DNA of 64,000 nt. It comes from Proteles cristata cristata (Eukaryota; Chordata; Mammalia; Carnivora; Hyaenidae). The DNA is taken from the NCBI GenBank assembly GCA_017311185.1, contig JAESUZ010003492.1, positions 124,001 through 188,000 of the forward strand, read 5' to 3'. The notes beneath the pieces are model-generated. The model was not told the origin of the DNA. It did no database searches and saw only the letters and a program-made list of their open reading frames with translations. Positions 57,862 to 64,000 of this stretch are shown here, piece by piece. Every line of letters starts with the position of its first letter. The stretch's first letter is position 1. The translations under genes and the position numbers were made by a program.

Positions 57862-58070
57862 CTTTTTATTTTTTTGATATTTATTTATTTTTGAAAGAGA
57901 AAGACTGCAAGCAGGGGAGGGGCAGAGAGAGAGGGAGACAGAATCCAAAGCAGGCTCCAGGCTCTGAGCTGTCAGCACAGAGCCCGATGCAGGGCTAGAA
58001 CCCATGAACTGTGAGATCATGACCTGAGCTGAAGTCTGATGTTTAACCCACGGAGCCACACAGGAGCCCC
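57862..58070 (-). mobile_element. Felid CAN-SINE inserted in the old repeat, minus
   Basis: GATATTTATTTATTTTTG, CAAGCAGGGGAGGGGCAG, CTGTCAGCACAGAGCCCG, GAGCCACACAGGAGCCCC. The 117-codon minus frame at 57829-58182 runs across it and is not a gene. Confidence 0.94.
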
Positions 58071-58387
58071 TTTTCAGTTTAATTAAATTGACAATCAGTT
58101 GACTTTGAGTAAAAAGAATACTCTCTGCAATATGGGTCATCATTATCCAAAACAAGGGAGATTTCCCAAAGAGAAATTCCATGTTCAGATTGCAACATAG
58201 AAATTCTGTTTTCAGCCTTCAAACTAAGATTGCAACATCAACTCTGACCCAAATCTCCAGCCTGTTAGCCATAATGCAGATTTTAAACTTGCCAGACTGC
58301 ACAATTTGCTTGTGTCATTTTTTAATTAGTCACTTTATTTTTTTATAACGTGCTTTTGAATATATTTCCTTGTCAATTTCTTAAAAC

Positions 58388-58462
58388 ATCTATTATCTAT
58401 ATATGATATCTATATCTATATATACCTATCATCTATCTATCTATCCACCATCTATCTATCCA
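58388..58462. repeat. TATC/TATA microsatellite at a repeat tail
   Basis: TATCTATATATGATATC then CATCTATCTATCTATCCACC. It occupies the 3' end of the old repeat above. Confidence 0.9.
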
Positions 58463-58469
58463 AAATAAC

Positions 58470-59013
58470 ATAAGCACTTAAATATATATTGTTATAGAAT
58501 AAAATACATAATTTCCCAAGTAAGAAATGTGATAAGGCTGGCTATATCTTCTACAGACAAATTAACATGGTCTTGAAAGTTCAAAGGGAATGTTTTCTCA
58601 TGTTCTCCACATTCAGTGACCAGTTGCCATTCTTGTTGATTCAATCACCAAAATATCTGCCCTTGAAAATAAAATTTAATTTACCAACACTGATTAGAAT
58701 AATTCTTTGGCTCTTCATTAATTTAAAGATAAAATTTACATAGCTTACTATGACATATTTGATCCTTCTTGGTTTAAATTAGGAGAAGAATTACATATTT
58801 AAATACTAAGAACCCTACAGCATCATTATTTCATCTTGTAATTCCAATAAAGATAAAACAGACAAAATTAATAATAGAATTAAAATTATGAATGTAGCAT
58901 GATTTCCTAATAGATTCTTCTGAACTCGAACAACTTCCCTAGGCACTGAGGACCCAGAAAACTTCCCAGATTTGAGAAATCATGGAGTAGAGAAAGGTTT
59001 TGTCTTATTTCCT
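58470..59013. other. Unique sequence
   Basis: Nothing recognised. Confidence 0.4.
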
Positions 59014-59023
59014 TGTCTTTAAC

Positions 59024-59305
59024 ATTTTTTTAAATATTTCACAAAGTTGTTTTTAATTTTTTTAATTTTTAATGTTTAATGTTTGTTTAATTTTTTAAAT
59101 TTATTTCTAGGAGAGAGAGAGAGACAGAGACAGCGTGAGCAGGGGAGGGTCAGAGAGAGAGGGAGATACAGACTCTGAAAATAGGCTCCAGGCTCTGAGC
59201 TGGCAGTCAGCACAGAGCCCGACACGGGGCTCGAACCCACGAACCGCGAGATCATGACCTAAGCGAAAGTCGGACGCTTAACCGACTAAGCCACCCAGGC
59301 GCCCC
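59024..59305 (-). mobile_element. Young felid CAN-SINE with an extended T-rich tail, minus
   Basis: The body (TTTATTTCTAGGAGAGAGAG to CACCCAGGCGCCCC) is near consensus with intact CpGs. The left tail is 80 bp or so of T-rich sequence with repeated TTTAATGTTT words. TGTCTTTAAC at 59014-59023 and 59306-59315 is the target duplication. Confidence 0.95.
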
Positions 59306-59315
59306 TGTCTTTAAC

Positions 59316-60897
59316 TTTTCATCTTTATTCTTCACAGCCAAGTTTATCTGTCTATTGAGAGATAAGTAACCAGTAATAGAACACAGCCCTTGACACTTCC
59401 CTGGCCCTGTCTACACACCATCACCTCCTGCTTTCTTTTATGACACTGCTGCCTGAACACAGAGAGCCAGCCTTGCCCTAGCTGTCTTTTCTGCATTAGT
59501 ACCAAACTGAAGGCAGTTTCACCATATTCTGTCATTCATTCAACAAATATTAATCAAATGCCTACTTCATATCAGATAATTTTCTATGCTTGATGTACTT
59601 TACTAAATAAGAGATTTCCTCTTAGGTTATAAGCTTTGCATTTTAGTGTCATGCATAAATACTTACATAGACTAGTATCTTTTAATAAGATACAGTTCTC
59701 CCAATTCTGTATGGGTAACCCAATACCACCTTCAAAATTCAGCTTCAACATGATTTCTCATGAGAAATCTCGCACATCTGTTCCTTCAATCCAATGCAGA
59801 GGATTATGATAGCACATAATATGCATAATTGTAATTTCTGAATGACCTTTCCATTCAAGACTATGATCCTTCTGTCATCATCACCATCATATCTACAAGC
59901 TCTATCCCTGCCTCAGTTAAGGCTTTTTATTTAAACTATAGGCAACACTAAATTACCTTTAAGTTCTACATGTATTCCTGATCAAGGTCATGGGAAAAAA
60001 GCAAGTGGTATAGATAGCTTTGGATTATGGACTACTAAGGGAAATGTTAAAGTGTCTGCCTTGTTTGAGAGATAATAGTAACAGAGGTATCTTTAATAAG
60101 ACTGAATCATGTGTTTTTGATAGACTTAATTTGAACAGAACTTAATATGAGACTATAAAGAAGAAGAATTTTTCTTTTACCCCTCATCTCTCTTATAGAA
60201 TGTTGTTATGATCAAAGCTTTTTGTGTTTTTCCCCCCATGGATGCCTATGTTGGTATTTTTATCATAGACTATTAGTTCTTATTATAGACTTATAGACAT
60301 AATAGTTGTGATTTCTTCTCAAGTGTTGAAGCCTGAATGAAATACTAACTCTCTAGACATTTCCTAATGAGTAGGGAGATATACACATAAAATTCTCCTT
60401 TAGCTGACTCAGTTTTGTATTTCACATCTTCATTTTATGGTCTCATCTAGTAGATTAAGGTATAAATCAGCATAATAAAGGGGGCAGGAAGTGGATGGGT
60501 AATTTCAAGAACATTTCACTTTTATCTTCCTCAAGGGTAGAATTCTTCCATTCATCACGAACTAAATTTTCTATGTCTACTACTATCAAAATATGGTTCA
60601 ACTGGTAAACCTAAGTAATGATATCTATATTTCAGGACCTGGGGAAACCATATAGTTTCAGCAAAGGAATCAATTCACTTTAGCACATCAGTATCCATGT
60701 TTGATGTTATTTTGTTTCTGCTGTTTTGTGTAAAATAAACAAATATAAATGTCCCCCTAGTTTCTCACCACCTAGAGAAAGCATGCTAAAATCATTAGTG
60801 CTTTGCCCTGGTGAATATCCATCTCAAATTAAAAACATAGTTGAGTAACAAAGTTGACCTGTTGATCTGACATTATAAGTATATATATACATTACAA
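59316..60897. other. Unique sequence with a short L2-like piece
   Basis: TCATTCATTCAACAAATATT at about 59532-59551 and the following AATGCCTACTTCATATCAG resemble L2. Otherwise nothing recognised; the 63-codon minus frame at 59344-59535 has no recognisable features. Confidence 0.45.
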
Positions 60898-61112
60898 ACA
60901 GTATAGTTGTTAAAAACTCAGAGTCAAACTGACTAGGTCCAAATCCTGGCTCCCACCCCATATAGACCGTGTGATTTTGTACACATCACTTAATCTCCAT
61001 AAGCTTAGTTTCTTCACCTATAAAGTTTTATGAGATTAATGAAAGCTCTCTGATAGAATAAGGTGAGGATTAAATGAAGTAATCAGAGGGAAGTTTACAG
61101 CAGAGTGCTTGG
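60898..61112 (+). mobile_element. MIR SINE, plus
   Basis: AGTCAAACTGACTAGGTCCA, AAATCCTGGCTCCCACCCC, GTGTGATTTTGTACACATCA, CTTAATCTCCATAAGCTTAG and GGTGAGGATTAAATGAAG follow the MIR consensus through to GCAGAGTGCTTGG. Confidence 0.9.
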
Positions 61113-61187
61113 AGATTGACTGAGACTCTGTCCCTCCCTGCCACCCTCTCTTTCTCTCAAATTAAATAAATAAACATTAAAAAAACA
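61113..61187 (+). mobile_element. CAN-SINE 3' end only, 5' truncated
   Basis: GACTCTGTCCCTCCCTGCC, CTTTCTCTCAAATTAAATAA and ATAAACATTAAAAAAAC. Only the CT body and A-tail remain, directly after the MIR. Confidence 0.85.
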
Positions 61188-61272
61188 GATTTGAAGTAAA
61201 CTTGTTCAATCTGCCTAATCCTCTAATATATACTGGTGAAGTGACAGCTTCTTTGAAATGTTTGTCATTTTT

Positions 61273-61486
61273 AGAGGTATCTGGGTGGCTCAGTGGGTTA
61301 AGCATCTGACTTCGGCTCAAGTAGTCATGATCTCAAGGTTCATGAGTTCAAGCCTTGTGGCAGGCTCTGTCCTGACAACTCAGAACCTGGATCCTGCTTT
61401 GGATTCTGTGTCTTCCTTTCTCTCTCACCTTCCCTGCTTATTCTCTCTCTCTCTCTCAAAATAAATAAACATTGAAAAAAAATTTA
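61273..61486 (+). mobile_element. CAN-SINE, plus (host of a nested SINE)
   Basis: GAGGTATCTGGGTGGCTCAG head, CTGTCCTGACAACTCAGAAC, CTCAAAATAAATAAACATTG then A8TTTA. Target duplication AATGTTTGTCATTT at 61257-61270 and, beyond the next SINE, at 61706-61719. Confidence 0.95.
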
Positions 61487-61700
61487 GGGGCACCTGGGTG
61501 ACTCAGTTGGATATGCATGAAACTTTGATTCAGGTCATGATCTCAAGGTTTGTGAGTTCGGGGCCCACATCAAGCTCTATGCTGACAGCTCAGAGCATGG
61601 AACCTGCTTCGGATTCTGTGTGTGTCTCTCTCTGCACCTCCCCTGCTTGCACTCTCTCTCTCTCTCTCTCAAAATTATATAAACATTAAAAAAATTTAAA
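61487..61700 (+). mobile_element. CAN-SINE inserted in the previous SINE's tail
   Basis: GGGGCACCTGGGTGACTCAG head, CTATGCTGACAGCTCAGAGC, CTCAAAATTATATAAACATT tail. AAAAAAATTTA occurs immediately before it and again just after its tail (about 61688-61698), so it landed in the A-rich tail of the first SINE. Confidence 0.95.
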
Positions 61701-61719
61701 AAATTAATGTTTGTCATTT

Positions 61720-63459
61720 CCAGACTTTGCCAATAAAAATCCAATACTTATTGATATTAAATGTCTTAATGAGACCCTTTAGATAAAAAAAAGCAAATAT
61801 TACTGATGGTGATATAACTACTTATTGGGGGCTGTCAAACCTGGTCTATCTAAGACAATCTAGGTTAATGTCTATTTCAGGGTATAATAATTAATATCAT
61901 CTTTCAATATTCTAAATAAGATCTTGTTTGGATGACAGTTATATGGTCACACTAATTATAAAAGACATAGAAACACGCTAACATTCTCCAAGCTCTCAAT
62001 TAATTTTATTTTTGCTCTAGCACATATTCCACAGATAGATTGAAACAAACTATAAGAAAATTACCTATTTATTTATCCATCAGCAATTCAATTGGTCATG
62101 TGACTAGTTAGGTTGATTATGATTGACTACGTTATTACTGGCAGTCTAATTTCCATAAATTCCAAATTAAATATTTCAGAGTCAGCATACCTCCAACTCA
62201 TGAACCCACAACCTACAATAAAAATTTCATTAAATTTTAACTTTAATCCACTAAAAGGGGAAGCATTTTTGTCTGTTTTATTAATAATGACCTAGGATAA
62301 AGGGTGATATTCCAAAATTATATTTTTATGGTAACGAGGATAACATATCAATTCAATGTGAAAAGCCCTATATCTAGACTTGTTTTTAGATTCATGAGTT
62401 ACACTGATATTGCCATTAATCAAGTCCTCCTGCTTTTTTTAGAAAATTAAATGATTGTATTATGTATTTACATGCATGAACACACATGTCTCATGTTTTA
62501 AACTTGAGAGTAAGAGGACTATAATGTATGTCAGGAGGCAATTCTCCATTGTTCTCTTGCATTTCTGCATATCACATGACCAGAGATAGTAACTGACTTT
62601 TTCTAGAGTAGCTTCTCATGGATGTTTGTATAATGAAGCAGCCAGAAGCTGTCTTAGCTGGGTCCTGTCTAAACTGTAAAATCATGGCAAATGCTTGTGG
62701 ATAATTTAGGTCAGTGAAAAGGTATATATGTGAGCCATGGACAATCTTTGTGTTTTGTTTTATTCTTTTACAATCCATCCAGTAAAAAATGTAAAACTTC
62801 ATTTATAGGTAATGCATCAAGAAACTTTAAGCAGAGTTTGACCCATGTGGTCACAGTTTACTATCCTTTACTTTAAGACACTAAATTTTAGGATTGTTTA
62901 TTATGCAGTAATCCCTAGCTAAAATGGACTATACCATGTAATCTTCAGATTATTTATGTTTTAAATGATGCGCTTGTTAAAATGTTTCTTGTGGATGATT
63001 GTGTCTATGCATCTGAAGATCTAAACTGAGTTTTCACACCAGGTTCAAATTTCTCATTCATTTCAACCAAATTATTGCTACTTTTTCCTCATCTAACTCA
63101 ATAGAAATTTTAAAACAATATGCATTTTTATAAGTTAAAGATGCTTTTATCCTTGCAACGAAGATTTGTGTAAGTTAAATAAAGAAGAAAAATAGCTTAT
63201 TATTCTAAAAGATTTATTTTAATCCGTAACATTGCATCTCATTTTTCACAGATCTTCAACACAGCATTTTCTCTTTTGATTTCAATCATTTAGATATGTA
63301 TACTTTAAAACTGTCATCGGCAGCCCCTGCCCCCCACATTCACTTGTCCTCTTTTGGAGGTTATCTCTGTTAATGACCTCACCATCCTTGATTTTCTCAA
63401 GCTAGAAACATAAAGGTTCTTTATCCTCAATACGCCCCTCTTACACCACAGAGTTAAGT
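61720..63459. other. Unique AT-rich sequence
   Basis: About 1.7 kb with no recognised repeat or gene. Frames of 60 and 76 codons (62113-62295; 62572-62802 minus) have no recognisable domain. Confidence 0.5.
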
Positions 63460-63470
63460 GGTTATCTTTT

Positions 63471-63685
63471 TTTTTTTTTTTAACATTTTATTTATTGAGA
63501 GACAGAGAGAGACAGAGCATAAGCATGGGAGGGGCAGAGAGAGGGGGAGATACAGAATCTGAAGACAGCTCCAGACTCCAAGCTATCAGCACAGAGCCTG
63601 ATGTGAGGCTTGAACTCATGAACAGAGAGATCATTACCTGAACCGAAGTTGAACGCTCAACTGACTGAGCCATCCAGGTGCCCCA
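63471..63685 (-). mobile_element. Felid CAN-SINE, minus
   Basis: T-run then AACATTTTATTTATTGAGAG, CTATCAGCACAGAGCCTG, GAGCCATCCAGGTGCCCC. Target duplication GGTTATCTTTT at 63460-63470 and GATTATCTTTT at 63686-63696, one mismatch. Confidence 0.95.
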
Positions 63686-63696
63686 GATTATCTTTT

Positions 63697-64000
63697 AACT
63701 ACATATGATTTATAGTTCTACTTCCTCATCCCAACTACCACATGGACTTTCATTTAATCCTTTATTGTGAATTGTACTTTTGACATATATTATCTCAGGC
63801 CTCCAAATGTAGATGCAATACAGAAATTCGTATGAACTTGCCTGAAAATCATTAATGTTAATGGAAATTCCAACCCCATTTGTTGAACATGACCAAGATC
63901 AACTATACATTGATTAGATTCAGTATCTCTCATGTGCAGGAATCTATTTTTCTCTTTTCTTTTCCAGTTTCCTGGTTATAACTTGAAAGTCTGCTTTTCA
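63697..64000. other. Unique sequence to window end
   Basis: Nothing recognised. Confidence 0.4.

Larger units (their letters stand above)
57750..58468 (+). repeat. Old interspersed repeat split by a SINE, family not assigned
   Basis: GTGGTTAACTTTATGGGTCA opens a repeat common in mammals. After the SINE it resumes at AATTGACAATCAGTTGACTT and follows the known order to TTCCTTGTCAATTTCTTAAA and a TATC-rich tail. I recognise the sequence but not the family name with confidence. Confidence 0.55.

Noticed and set aside
1206..63685. Regularly recurring similar units as a CRISPR-like array
   Set aside because: Units are about 200-bp SINEs in both orientations at irregular spacing, each an independent insertion.

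Overview
The window is ordinary mammalian nuclear DNA from a cat-family (felid) carnivore. The main evidence is about 31 copies of a tRNA-Lys-derived CAN-SINE of the felid type. They have a GGGGCGCCTGGGTGGCTCAG head, a GGTTCGAGCCC B-box and a CT-rich body, and end in AAATAAATAAACATTAAAA or CCTAGAAATAAATAAAAAC. Carnivore-type L1 elements (5' UTR, ORF2 and 3' UTR pieces), mammalian MaLR/MLT1-type LTRs, MIR and L2 remnants and many microsatellites fit the same picture. I cannot tell the species.

I find no protein-coding gene I would defend. The sequence is AT-rich. No open frame exceeds about 142 codons, and that one (40285-40713, minus) is the carboxyl end of L1 ORF2. Most other frames are readings through SINEs, L1s or microsatellites. 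The window looks intergenic or deep intronic. A possible decayed gene-derived segment at 1-1190 is the only non-transposon coding-like signal, and it is weak.

Layout. 1-6400: unique AT-rich DNA with four SINEs. 6650-11938: a minus-strand L1 that keeps its 5' UTR, split by a second L1 3' end, a dinucleotide tract and a SINE. 12-31 kb: mostly unique DNA with scattered SINEs, an 85-bp L1 stub (21.4 kb), an old unassigned repeat (21.2-22.3 kb) and an old L1 3' end (27.5 kb). 33.3-34 kb: an MLT1-type LTR inserted into another MLT1-type LTR in opposite orientation. 35.9-37.3 kb: an L1 with an inverted 5' part, consistent with twin priming. 40.1-42.2 kb: two more minus-strand L1 pieces. 46.25-46.5 kb: a GGAA/AAGG microsatellite. 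48.7-51.4 kb: three MaLR-type LTRs, one carrying a SINE. 51.8 kb: a hAT-type DNA transposon remnant. 52.8-54.7 kb: an LTR-like segment and a decayed class II (betaretrovirus-like) endogenous retrovirus. 56.4-58.5 kb: an LTR and an old repeat whose tail became a TATC microsatellite. 60.9-63.7 kb: a MIR and SINEs, including a SINE inserted into the tail of another.

There is no operon, CRISPR array, defence system or other multi-gene system. The interest lies in the retrotransposition record: many insertions can be dated relative to one another and have readable target-site duplications (TSDs). Family names come from recognising consensus sequence, not from a database search.
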